From the NCBI RefSeq assembly GCF_004217145.1, contig NZ_SHKR01000014.1, positions 682,001-746,000 on the forward strand: 64,000 nucleotides of DNA, in the 5' to 3' direction. Every line of letters begins with the position of its first letter. Position 1 is the stretch's first letter. This document shows positions 1 through 9,112 of this stretch, one piece after another. Below the pieces are notes generated by a model. The model did not search any database. It was not told the DNA's origin and saw nothing but the letters and a program-made list of their open reading frames with translations. This stretch comes from Kribbella rubisoli (GTDB taxonomy: Bacteria > Actinomycetota > Actinomycetes > Propionibacteriales > Kribbellaceae). The translations under genes and the position numbers were made by a program.

Positions 1-375
1 CGTGCCGGACTCGGCCATCATCCATTCCCACTTCTTGTCGGCCCAGTAGTACAGGCCGCCGCTGGGGTAGACGAGGTCGAGGTACGGGCTCTGCTGCTGG
101 ATGCCGTCCGTGACACCGGCGGCCAGGTTGAAGTGGCCCTTCGGCGGCAGCTGGTACGGGTAGGCGCCGTGGAACTCCTTGTTGGCGTTCTTGCTGCTGT
201 CCCCGCTGTTGCTGTTCGGGGTACTCGGCGAGCAGGCCTCCAGCGACCCGATGCCGGCCACGCCGACACCGGCGATGCCGAACAGCTGGAGCACGTGCCG
301 GCGCGACATCGCGTTGGTCCGGGGGCTGGGCCCCGGGGAGTTGGTGCCGGAATCGTTGGTGCCGGTGGGACTCAT
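1..375 (-). CDS. ABC transporter substrate-binding lipoprotein, peptide type (partial, C-terminus outside window)
   Basis: Only the first 125 residues are present; the gene runs off the left edge. After an N-terminal extension rich in Ser, Thr, Asn and Pro there is a twin-arginine motif (SRRHVLQLFGIAG) and a lipobox-like LEAC, so the product is predicted to be Tat-exported and lipid-anchored. The mature start (tyrosine- and tryptophan-rich, with GVTDGIQQQSPYLDLVY) resembles solute-binding proteins of peptide importers. The ATG at 375 is preceded by a purine-rich AAGGACGAAGGA. It is the last gene of a minus-strand operon whose permeases and ATPases lie at 644-4779, so it is probably the binding protein of that importer. 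Its position at the 3' end of the operon is less usual than being first. Substrate is unknown. Confidence 0.75.
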   Translation of the reverse strand, partial: MSPTGTNDSGTNSPGPSPRTNAMSRRHVLQLFGIAGVGVAGIGSLEACSPSTPNSNSGDSSKNANKEFHGAYPYQLPPKGHFNLAAGVTDGIQQQSPYLDLVYPSGGLYYWADKKWEWMMAESGT

Positions 376-434
376 TCCTTCGTCCTTTCTGATCTGATCG
401 CACGACTGTGTGCGTCAGGCACTACTGGTTTGAG

Positions 435-644
435 TTACTGCGAACCGCCCTCGCGTTTTTCCCGCCGCCGGGTCCAGACGACCCCGACGACGACGATCAG
501 GCCCAGTAGCAGGCCCAAACACAAGGTGAACAGGGTGACGACGAACTCCGGAGTACCGGGCGACAGCGTGAGCAGTAACGCTCCGCTGGCCAGTACCAGG
601 AACGCCGCCCAGCCGAGCGCCGCCCGGCCGATCTGCGGTGACAT
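435..644 (-). CDS. small two-helix membrane protein inside the peptide ABC operon
   Basis: A 69-residue protein with two hydrophobic segments, about residues 10-28 and 35-58 (rich in L, V, G), and a basic, charged tail (TRRREKREGGSQ). Its ATG (644-642) overlaps the TGA of the upstream ATPase by one base, so it is translationally coupled and belongs to the operon; a TTG immediately upstream (647) is an alternative start. I do not recognise a family. Its place between the second ATPase and the binding protein suggests an accessory membrane subunit of the importer, but no function can be read from the sequence. Codon use is like its neighbours, supporting a real gene. Confidence 0.7.
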   Translation of the reverse strand: MSPQIGRAALGWAAFLVLASGALLLTLSPGTPEFVVTLFTLCLGLLLGLIVVVGVVWTRRREKREGGSQ

Positions 645-1699
645 CAAGCCACCGGCTCATCGGGCCGGACCTCCCCGGCGCCGTCGCGGGCCACCACGTG
701 GCAGGCCGCGGACTGACCGGAACGGATCTCGACCAGCTCGGGCACCTCGCCGTCGCACAGCCCGTCCTCGAACAGCGGGCAGCGCGGGTGGAACGAGCAT
801 CCGCTCGGCAGGTGAGCCAGGCTCGGGATCTCCAGGCTGCGCAGGGATTGCCGGCCCTTGGTCTTGGTCAGGTCCGGATCCGGCTCGGGGATCGCGTCGA
901 TCAGCGCCCGGGTGTACGGATGCGTCGGCGCGTTGATGATCTTCGGCGTCGGACCGAACTCGACGATCCGGCCGAGGTACATCACCGCGGTCTTGCCGTG
1001 CCAGCCGAAGTACTTCGCGATCGCGAGGTCGTGGGTGATGAACAGGAACCCGACGCCGAGGTCGTCGCGCAGCCGGCCGAGCATCGCCAGCACGCTGATC
1101 CGGATCGACACGTCGAGCATCGAGGTCGACTCGTCCGCGATGATCAGCTTCGGGTCCAGCGTCAGCGCCCGCGCGACCGCGACTCGCTGACGCTGTCCGC
1201 CGGACAGCTGGTGCGGGAACTTCGGCAGGTAGTTCTCCGGCGGGGTCAGGTCGACCTTGGTGAGCAGCTCCGCGGCCTTGTCGGCGGCCGCTTTGTTGCC
1301 CTTGACAACACCGTGCTTGAGCAGCGGCGCGGTGATCGTCTGCTGGATCGTGCGGGTCGGGTTCAGCGACGCGTACGGGTCCTGATGGACGTACTGCACG
1401 CTGCGGCGGAAGCTGCCGAAGTCGTGCCGGTTCATCGACCAGATGTCGTTGCCGGCGAACTCGACCTTCCCGTCGGTCGGCCGGGCCAGACCGGCCGCCA
1501 TCCGGGCCGCGGTGGTCTTACCCGAGCCGCTCTCACCGACCAGGCAGAGCACCTCGCCCGGGTTGACCGACAGATCGATCTTGTCGACCGCGCGGATCGG
1601 ACCGGCCTTGGTGTCGAACACCTGACTGACAGCGGCCAGCGTCATCAACGGCGTACTTCCGTCGACGCGGTCCTGCGGTGCCGTCTCCGTGGCGGTCAT
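644..1699 (-). CDS. oligopeptide/dipeptide ABC transporter ATP-binding protein (DppF/OppF type)
   Basis: A 351-residue ABC ATPase. Visible motifs in order: Walker A GESGSGKT (about 55-62), Q-loop HQDPY, signature LSGGQRQRV, Walker B LIIADE followed by STSMLD, and switch histidine in FITHD. The C-terminal oligopeptide-transporter extension is present with a GCSFHPRC cysteine motif. The ATG at 1699 overlaps the upstream ATPase stop in an ATGA, supporting this start although the reading frame stays open upstream to 1849. It would energise peptide import together with the DppD-like ATPase at 1696-2781 and the two permeases. Substrate specificity cannot be inferred. Confidence 0.93.
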   Translation of the reverse strand: MTATETAPQDRVDGSTPLMTLAAVSQVFDTKAGPIRAVDKIDLSVNPGEVLCLVGESGSGKTTAARMAAGLARPTDGKVEFAGNDIWSMNRHDFGSFRRSVQYVHQDPYASLNPTRTIQQTITAPLLKHGVVKGNKAAADKAAELLTKVDLTPPENYLPKFPHQLSGGQRQRVAVARALTLDPKLIIADESTSMLDVSIRISVLAMLGRLRDDLGVGFLFITHDLAIAKYFGWHGKTAVMYLGRIVEFGPTPKIINAPTHPYTRALIDAIPEPDPDLTKTKGRQSLRSLEIPSLAHLPSGCSFHPRCPLFEDGLCDGEVPELVEIRSGQSAACHVVARDGAGEVRPDEPVA

Positions 1700-2781
1700 G
1701 AGGCAGTCCCCAAATCGTCCTGCACCCGTCGTTCGAGGTGCACGTCCTTCCAGTGGATGCAGGCGACGTCGTGGGCGTTGCCCGGCTCGTCGGTCACCGG
1801 GAGCAGGTCCGGTTCGGCCTGTCTGCACTCGTCGGTGGCGAACTTGCACCGCGGGTTGAAGGTGCAGCCCTTCGGCAGCGCGGCCAGGCTCGGCGGACCG
1901 CCCGGGATCGATTCCAGGTCGGGCAGATCGCCGACGATCGGCGGCACCGCCTTGATCAGGCCGAGCGTGTACGGGTGCCGCGGGCGATAGAACAGATCCC
2001 GTACGCCGCCGGTCTCGACCAGGCGTCCGGCGTACATGGTCGCGACCCGGTCGGCGAGCTCGGCGGCCAGCGACAGGTCGTGCGAGATGAAGATCATCGA
2101 GAAGCCGAGCCGCTCCCGCACCTCGTGCAGTACGTCGACGATCGATCGCTGGGTGAGGATGTCGAGCGCCGTGGTCGGCTCGTCCAGGATCAGGACCTCG
2201 GGCTCGAGCAGCAGGCTCATCGCGATCAGCACGCGCTGCCGCATACCGCCGGACAGCTCGTGCGGGTAGCAGTCCATCACCCGCTCCGGCTCGAGCCGCA
2301 CCAGCCGGAGCAGCTCACCGGCGCGGTCCTCGATCTCTTGACGAGTCGCCTTGGTGTGCGCGCGCATCGTGTCGTGCATGTGCGCGCGGATCTTCAGCAC
2401 CGGGTTGAATGCGTTCATCGCGCCCTGGAAGACCATCGCCGCGTCCCGCCAGCGGAACTCCCGCAGGTCGCGCCCGTCCAGACCGAGGATGTCGATCTCG
2501 GTGCCGTCCCCGCGGTTGAAGATCACCTTGCCGCTGGCGTGACCGAGCCTCGGCAGCAGCCGGAGCAGCCCGAGCCCCAATGTCGTCTTGCCGCAGCCGC
2601 TCTCCCCCACCAGGGCAAGGCTCTCGCCCGGGTAGAGGTCGAGGTCGACGCCGCGGACCGCCTGCACCGTCGCGCCGCCGCCGGTGCGGTACTCGACCTT
2701 GAAGTCGCGGACCGACAGCAGAGGCTTGCCCTCGCCGCCACGCGCCGCGCGGGTGGCTCCCGAAGTACTTGTCGTCACCAT
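1696..2781 (-). CDS. oligopeptide/dipeptide ABC transporter ATP-binding protein (DppD/OppD type)
   Basis: A 361-residue ABC ATPase with Walker A GESGCGKT, Q-loop VFQGAMNAFNP, the LSGGMRQRV signature variant typical of DppD/OppD, Walker B LILDEPTTALD and FISHDLS. A C-terminal peptide-transporter extension carries GCTFNPRCKF. The ATG at 2781 begins MVTTSTSG and lies two bases after the upstream permease stop (2784), which fixes the start despite an open frame extending to 3318. Partner of the DppF-like ATPase downstream. Cytoplasmic face of the inner membrane, as part of a heteromeric importer. Confidence 0.93.
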   Translation of the reverse strand: MVTTSTSGATRAARGGEGKPLLSVRDFKVEYRTGGGATVQAVRGVDLDLYPGESLALVGESGCGKTTLGLGLLRLLPRLGHASGKVIFNRGDGTEIDILGLDGRDLREFRWRDAAMVFQGAMNAFNPVLKIRAHMHDTMRAHTKATRQEIEDRAGELLRLVRLEPERVMDCYPHELSGGMRQRVLIAMSLLLEPEVLILDEPTTALDILTQRSIVDVLHEVRERLGFSMIFISHDLSLAAELADRVATMYAGRLVETGGVRDLFYRPRHPYTLGLIKAVPPIVGDLPDLESIPGGPPSLAALPKGCTFNPRCKFATDECRQAEPDLLPVTDEPGNAHDVACIHWKDVHLERRVQDDLGTAS

Positions 2782-2783
2782 CG

Positions 2784-3680
2784 TCACCGGTCCCGGAGAC
2801 GCGGGTTGAGGATCTCTTCGAGGGATCTCGTCATCATCACCAATCCGAGCAGCAGCAGGATGATCGCGACAATCGGGCTGAGGATCCAGGCCAGGCTGTT
2901 GTCGTTGAAGATCGCGCCGGCGATCCAGGCGCGGTTGAGCATGATGCCCCAGTTCGATCCGGTCAGCGGCGCCAGACCGAGCAGGTAGAGGCCGACCAAC
3001 TGGTAGATCGCGTTCGTCACGCCGATCATGAAGTTCATCAGGATGAAGCTGGCCATGTTCGGCAGGATCTCGACGAACACCACGCGGGGCGTACCGAGAT
3101 CCAGTAGTCGCGCGGCTTCGACGAACTCGCGTTCTTTCAGCGAGAACACCTGGGCCCGGACCGCCCGGGTCAGCACCGGCCAGGACAGCCCGCCGACCAG
3201 GAGCGCCAGCAGGACCGGCGAGTCGAGCTTGAAGAACGCGCCGAGGACCGCGAGCAGAACGATCTGCGGGACGGTCAGGAACACGTCGGCCAGGGTGACC
3301 ACGACCGAGTCGACCCAACCGCCGAGGTATGCCGCCAGTGAGCCGAGCACGATGGCGATCGTGGTGGAGATCGCCGCGGCGACGAAGCCGACGAAGATCA
3401 CCGTCCGGCCGCCGCTGATCATTTGGATCAGGACGTCCTTGCCCTCGTTGTCGGTGCCCAGTAGGTGCCCGGGCGTCCCCGCGGGGAGCAGGATCTCCTT
3501 GACGTTCGGCGCCACGTCCGGGGTGAAGAACGGCCCGATCGCACTGATCAGCACCAGCAGGGCTACCAGCACGAAGCCGATGAAGCCGGCCGGACTGCGC
3601 CGCAGCGACTTCAGGATGCCGGCGAAGCGGGAGACGCCGGTGGTTCCGATCGCGGTGACCGGGATCGTTGCTTCAGTCAT
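2784..3680 (-). CDS. ABC transporter permease, peptide type (DppC-like)
   Basis: A 298-residue integral membrane protein with about six hydrophobic segments and the binding-protein-dependent permease (BPD_transp_1) loop, visible as EAARLLDLGTPRVVFVEILPN. A short cytoplasmic N-terminus precedes the first helix (FIGFVLVALLVLISAIG), as in DppC/OppC. The region GTDNEGKDVLIQMISGG matches the periplasmic motif that DppC proteins carry after helix 1. The stop lies two bases from the next ATPase start and the ATG is five bases from the DppB stop, so the genes are tightly coupled. Confidence 0.92.
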   Translation of the reverse strand: MTEATIPVTAIGTTGVSRFAGILKSLRRSPAGFIGFVLVALLVLISAIGPFFTPDVAPNVKEILLPAGTPGHLLGTDNEGKDVLIQMISGGRTVIFVGFVAAAISTTIAIVLGSLAAYLGGWVDSVVVTLADVFLTVPQIVLLAVLGAFFKLDSPVLLALLVGGLSWPVLTRAVRAQVFSLKEREFVEAARLLDLGTPRVVFVEILPNMASFILMNFMIGVTNAIYQLVGLYLLGLAPLTGSNWGIMLNRAWIAGAIFNDNSLAWILSPIVAIILLLLGLVMMTRSLEEILNPRLRDR

Positions 3681-3684
3681 CTCG

Positions 3685-4779
3685 TCACCCCTTGCCCTGG
3701 ACGCGGATCCGCGGATCCAGCCGGCTGTAGAGAATGTCGGCGAGCAGGTTGGCGGCCACCACCGAGATCGTGATGACCAGGAAGATTCCCTGCAGCACGG
3801 CGTAGTCGCGGCCGTTGACCGCGTTGAAGAGGCTGAACCCGATGCCCTGATAGCCGAAGATCTTCTCCACGAAGATGGCCCCGCCGACCACGAATCCGAG
3901 CGAGACCGCGAGCTGGCTGAACAGCGGCAGGACGGCGTTGCGGCCGACGTACCCGTTCCTGATCCGCGAGTCGGACAGGCCGCGGGCCCGGGCGACGGTC
4001 ACGTAGTCCTCACCGAGCGTCTCCACCGTCGACGACTTCATCACCAGCGCCCAGGAGCCGACCGTGGTCAGCGTGTAGGCGAGGATCGGCAGCGCCGCGT
4101 GGTAGAAGATGTCGTTCAGGAAGGCCAGGCTGAACGACGGATGCACGCCTGGTGTGTACGAACCGCGCGCCTCGGTCAGGTTGAACCATTGCAGTTTCAC
4201 CCCGAGGAAGACGACGATCAGGATCGCCAGGATGTAGTTCGGGATCGCGTGCAGGAACGCGCCGATCGAGGTGAGCAGATGGTCGACCCAGGTCTCGCGG
4301 CGATAGGCCATGATCATGCCGGCCGCGATGCCGATGACGAACGCGAGCACGGTGGCCACGCCGACGGAGAACAGCGTCCACGGCAGGTAGGTCTTGATGA
4401 CCGAGGCAACGGTCGTGCCCGGCGAGAGCGCCGAGTTGCCGAAGTCGCCTTTCAGCAGGTTCAGCATGTACGTCGCGTACTGCTGGATCAGCGGGGCGTT
4501 CGGGTCCAGGGAGAACAGGTTCTTCGCCTGCGCGGCGGCGGCCTCGTACGAGATACCGGTCTGCGCGATCTGGGTCTGGATGTAGGTGTCGACCGGGTTA
4601 CCCGGCAGCAGCCGGACCAGGAAGAACGTACCGCTGGTGACGATGAAGACAGTCAAGACGGCCTTGAAAAGTCTTCGGACAAGCCAGGCGTTGAAGAACC
4701 GCCGAACGCCCGAGGGTCTCGGTTCGACAACCGGTCCTTCGATCAGCTCCGACGCGGGTGTCTCGACCGCACCGCTCAC
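3685..4779 (-). CDS. ABC transporter permease, peptide type (DppB-like); first gene of operon
   Basis: A 364-residue permease. After about 35 residues of hydrophilic N-terminus it has a first helix (FKAVLTVFIVTSGTFFLVRL) followed by LLPGNPVD, a hallmark of DppB/OppB, and a permease core with the EAA-type loop VARARGLSDSRIRNGYVGRNAVLP. About six transmembrane segments. The ATG at 4779 follows an AGGTGAGCAG ribosome-binding region. It is first in the minus-strand importer operon (permease, permease, ATPase, ATPase, small membrane protein, binding protein). An inverted repeat about 140 bases upstream could be its operator. Confidence 0.92.
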   Translation of the reverse strand: MSGAVETPASELIEGPVVEPRPSGVRRFFNAWLVRRLFKAVLTVFIVTSGTFFLVRLLPGNPVDTYIQTQIAQTGISYEAAAAQAKNLFSLDPNAPLIQQYATYMLNLLKGDFGNSALSPGTTVASVIKTYLPWTLFSVGVATVLAFVIGIAAGMIMAYRRETWVDHLLTSIGAFLHAIPNYILAILIVVFLGVKLQWFNLTEARGSYTPGVHPSFSLAFLNDIFYHAALPILAYTLTTVGSWALVMKSSTVETLGEDYVTVARARGLSDSRIRNGYVGRNAVLPLFSQLAVSLGFVVGGAIFVEKIFGYQGIGFSLFNAVNGRDYAVLQGIFLVITISVVAANLLADILYSRLDPRIRVQGKG

Positions 4780-4918
4780 TGCTCACCTCCACGCGACTGC
4801 CAGGGAAAGTCGGTGGCGCAGACCACTCAACAGCACGACTTAGTAACGCTGTCTTGCAAGGATCTGCGCATAGTGACGACAGTGTGCGCAACCCCGGTCA
4901 TCGAGTCAACGTCTTGAG

Positions 4919-4939
4919 GCAACGTTGAGACAACGTTGC
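4919..4939. promoter_or_regulatory. inverted repeat, candidate operator upstream of peptide ABC operon
   Basis: Perfect 9-bp inverted repeat GCAACGTTG-AGA-CAACGTTGC in the gap between leuA (ending 5027) and the importer operon (starting 4779). Each arm contains the palindrome CAACGTTG; partial copies CAACGT (4907) and CAACGG (4951) flank it. This clustering looks like a repressor or activator site. No regulator gene lies next to it, so the cognate factor is unknown. Confidence 0.4.
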
Positions 4940-4972
4940 GGTCAGTGACGCAACGGTACCCGGGCGTACTGG

Positions 4973-5005
4973 AATCGCCCGCCCCTGAAACAGAGACGGG
5001 CGATT
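4973..5005 (-). terminator. stem-loop downstream of leuA
   Basis: Perfect 9-bp inverted repeat AATCGCCCG / CGGGCGATT with a 15-base loop, starting 22 bases after the leuA stop on the minus strand. There is no strong U-tract, as is common for actinobacterial terminators. Likely transcription end of leuA. Confidence 0.55.
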
Positions 5006-5026
5006 CGCCGGAGGAATGTGACGCAG

Positions 5027-6829
<1,803 letters not shown>

Positions 6830-6848
<19 letters not shown>

Positions 6849-6877
6849 CAGCGAAGGAGGAGAAGCTGGTGCCGCAT
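6830..6877 (-). CDS. leucine-rich leader peptide of leuA
   Basis: A 15-codon reading frame encoding MRHQLLLLRCRGEAC and ending in TAA. Codons 5-8 are four consecutive leucine codons (CTT CTC CTC CTT). It sits 85 bases upstream of the leuA start and overlaps an 11-bp hairpin. This is the arrangement expected for ribosome-mediated attenuation, and leucine leader peptides upstream of leuA are established in actinobacteria. A -35/-10 pair just upstream would place the transcript start only a few bases before the ATG, so the leader is probably translated with little or no 5' UTR. Confidence 0.8.
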
Positions 6878-6889
6878 GATGGCAACCAC

Positions 6890-6918
6890 TCTATGCACAA
6901 CTCCCCCGGCCCGTCGAA
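6890..6918 (-). promoter_or_regulatory. putative leuA promoter
   Basis: Reading the minus strand, a TTCGAC -35-like hexamer and a CATAGA -10-like hexamer are separated by exactly 17 bases. The -10 ends 12 bases before the leader peptide ATG at 6877. Overlaps a CCCCCGG/CCGGGGG inverted repeat (6903-6925). Confidence 0.45.
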
Positions 6919-7031
6919 CCGGGGGTCTCGACGGACGAGACACTCAGAGTGACGCCGTGCTCGCTGAGGATGTGCTGAAGATTGCTTCCGGCGTTCGTTC
7001 ACCGGTCTTCCGGCGGTGCGAGGATGGCCCG

Positions 7032-7694
7032 ATGACTGCGCGGGTGCTGGTGGTGGAGGACGCGGAGCCGATCCGGACCGCCGTCGGCATGGCGCTGACC
7101 GAAGCCGGCCACACCGTGCTCACCCGCCCGGACGGCGAGGGCCTCGAGCGGGACCTCGCCGAGTACCGGCCGGATCTGGTGCTGCTCGATGTGATGCTGC
7201 CCGGCCGGGACGGGTTCGAGCTGCTCACGGTCACGCGGGAGACGTCGAACGCCGGGGTGATCCTGCTGACCGCGCGCGACGCCGTCGGCGATCGGTTGCA
7301 CGGGCTGCGCACCGGCGCGGACGACTATGTGGTGAAGCCGTTCGTCCTGGCCGAGCTGATCGCGCGGGTCGAGGCGGTCCTGCGGCGGATGGGGCGACTG
7401 CGAACGGTTCTCGAGGTCGGCGATCTCGAGGTGGATGTCGAGGCGCGATCGGTACGCCGGGGCGGGACGCCGATCGAGCTGACCGCGACCGAGTTCAAGC
7501 TGCTCACGTTCCTGGCCGGGCGCGACGGGAAGGTGGTCGGCAAGACGCAACTGCTGACCGCGGTGTGGGGGTACGACGACTATGCGGACAACCTGGTCGA
7601 GGTGTACGTGAGCGGGCTGCGGCGCAAGCTGGAGGCGCACGGCCCGCGGCTGCTGCATACCGTCCGCGGGTCCGGGTACGTGCTGCGGCCATGA
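7032..7694 (+). CDS. OmpR/PhoB-family response regulator
   Basis: 220 residues. The receiver domain (about 1-115) shows the acidic pair VVEDAE, the phosphoacceptor Asp in VLLDVMLPGRDG, the conserved Thr in ILLTARD and Lys in VVKPF. The C-terminal winged helix (about 128-220) carries ELTATEFKLLTFLAGRDG and YVSGLRRKLE with VRGSGYVL. The ATG at 7032 follows GGAUGGCC and gives the standard N-terminus MTARVLVVEDAE; the frame is open further upstream but lacks a receiver-like extension. It overlaps the kinase gene by 4 bases (ATGA), so the two form a two-component pair. The stimulus is not apparent. Confidence 0.94.
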   Translation: MTARVLVVEDAEPIRTAVGMALTEAGHTVLTRPDGEGLERDLAEYRPDLVLLDVMLPGRDGFELLTVTRETSNAGVILLTARDAVGDRLHGLRTGADDYVVKPFVLAELIARVEAVLRRMGRLRTVLEVGDLEVDVEARSVRRGGTPIELTATEFKLLTFLAGRDGKVVGKTQLLTAVWGYDDYADNLVEVYVSGLRRKLEAHGPRLLHTVRGSGYVLRP

Positions 7695-8998
7695 GAGGAC
7701 TGCGGACCGGGTCGCTGCGCGTTCGGGTGACGGCGACGGCGATCGCCGTACTGCTGGTCGTGCTGCCGATCACCGGGCTGACGGTGAAGGCCGTGTTCGA
7801 CGCGCAGGCCGAGCGCAGCCTCGACTCGCTGCTCACCGGTCGCGCGCAGCTCGCTCAGCAACTCGCCCGGCAGAACGTTGCTCCAGGCAACTTGGTACGG
7901 CGGGTCGATGCCGACGGCGTGCGGGTCACGCTGATCCTGCGGAACGGGCGACAGCTGGGCGCCCCGCCGATCGACGCCGGCGGGACCGTGCGGCAGGTGA
8001 AGGCGACGCTGCAGGCCGGCCAGCAGACGAAGGGCGCGACGCTGATGCTGTCCGCGGACACCAGCCTGCTCGCCGACGCGAGCGCCCGACTTCGAAGGGT
8101 GCTGTTGATCTCCGGCGCGTTGGCGATCATCATCACCGCGCTGGCGCTGGTGATCGGGATGCGGTTCGCACTGGCGCCGCTCGATGCGATGACCGGTTTG
8201 GCGCGTTCGATTGCAGCCGGTCGGCGCGGCGGGCGGTTGCAGCCGGAGCGCGCGGACACGGAGCTCGGTCGTACGGCGGCCGCCTTCGACGAGATGCTCG
8301 ATGCGCTCGAGGGCGCCGAGGGCGCTGCACGACGTTCGGAGGACCGGATGCGTGAGTTCGTCGCCGACGCAGCGCACGAACTGCGTACCCCGATCGCCGG
8401 TCTGCAGACGGCCGCGGAAACGCTGATCCAGTTGGGCCCGCGGGCGGCGGCGAACCAGCGCGGTCAGCTCGAACTCCTTCTGGTGCGGGAATCTCGCCGC
8501 GCCGGCACGCTGGTCTCCGACTTGCTCGAGCTGAGCCGGATCGATGCCGGCCTGCAACTGCACCTCACACAGGTCGACCTGCACCACCTCGCCGAGTCGC
8601 AGGCCGCTCGCCTCCGGCTGGTCGCGCCCGATCTGGAGGTCGAGGTCGACGGCTCGGCCATCGTCTCCGCCGACCCGGAGCGGTTGGCCCAGGTCCTCGC
8701 CAACCTCGTCGACAACGCCCGGCAGGCGGGCGCCCGGACGATCCGCCTCACCGTCGCCGCGTCCGGCGTACTGGTCGAGGACGACGGTCCCGGAGTACCG
8801 CCGGAAGCCCGCGAGCGGATCTTCGAGCGCCTCGTCCACGGCCCGCACAGCAAAGGCGCCGGCCTCGGCCTGGCCATCGCCCGCGGCGTGGCCCGGGCCC
8901 ACGGCGGCGACCTGACCGTCGCCGACCGCCCCGACGGCAAACCAGGCGCCGCCTTCCACCTCCACCTCCCCACCAGCCCGCCCAACCCGGACGTCTGA
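7691..8998 (+). CDS. sensor histidine kinase
   Basis: 435 residues. Two transmembrane segments (about 14-33 and 137-158) flank an extracytoplasmic sensor region of about 100 residues; a HAMP-like linker follows. The H-box is FVADAAHELRTPIAGL, N-box NLVDNARQAG, G1 EDDGPGVP and G2 GAGLGLAIARG. It partners the response regulator encoded immediately upstream. The last eight codons (SPPNPDV and stop) form part of a 38-bp perfect inverted repeat that continues past the stop, so the extreme C-terminus may derive from an inserted or duplicated sequence. Confidence 0.93.
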   Translation: MRGLRTGSLRVRVTATAIAVLLVVLPITGLTVKAVFDAQAERSLDSLLTGRAQLAQQLARQNVAPGNLVRRVDADGVRVTLILRNGRQLGAPPIDAGGTVRQVKATLQAGQQTKGATLMLSADTSLLADASARLRRVLLISGALAIIITALALVIGMRFALAPLDAMTGLARSIAAGRRGGRLQPERADTELGRTAAAFDEMLDALEGAEGAARRSEDRMREFVADAAHELRTPIAGLQTAAETLIQLGPRAAANQRGQLELLLVRESRRAGTLVSDLLELSRIDAGLQLHLTQVDLHHLAESQAARLRLVAPDLEVEVDGSAIVSADPERLAQVLANLVDNARQAGARTIRLTVAASGVLVEDDGPGVPPEARERIFERLVHGPHSKGAGLGLAIARGVARAHGGDLTVADRPDGKPGAAFHLHLPTSPPNPDV

Positions 8999-9098
8999 GG
9001 GGTCAACCCCTCAGGTGGTCAGTTCGGCAGCCAGATTCTCGGAGGCCAACCGACCATCTCAGGGGTTGACCCCTCAGACGTCCGGGTTGGGCGGGCTG
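8974..9098. repeat. 38-bp perfect inverted repeat between convergent genes (foldback element or bidirectional terminator)
   Basis: Arms 8974-9011 and 9061-9098 are perfect reverse complements over 38 bases, separated by 49 bases. With one single-base bulge the pairing continues outward by about five more bases. The left arm contains the final 25 bases of the kinase gene. Each arm also holds its own small hairpin (TGAGGGG-TCAA-CCCCTCA at 8996-9013 and its counterpart near 9060-9075). It lies between the kinase (plus, ends 8998) and the DUF1501 gene (minus, ends 9113), so it could end transcription from both sides. Confidence 0.9.
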
Positions 9099-9112
9099 AG
9101 TGGGCGCAAGGG

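Noticed and set aside
638-1990. Long plus-strand open frame opposite the ABC ATPase genes (and many similar antisense frames)
   Set aside because: High GC leaves antisense frames open. The minus-strand genes have clear motifs and the antisense products are Arg/His/Gln-rich with no domain.
6903-6925. CCCCCGG/CCGGGGG inverted repeat as a terminator
   Set aside because: It lies within the proposed leuA promoter and has no upstream transcript to end on the minus strand; it may be a regulatory site or chance.
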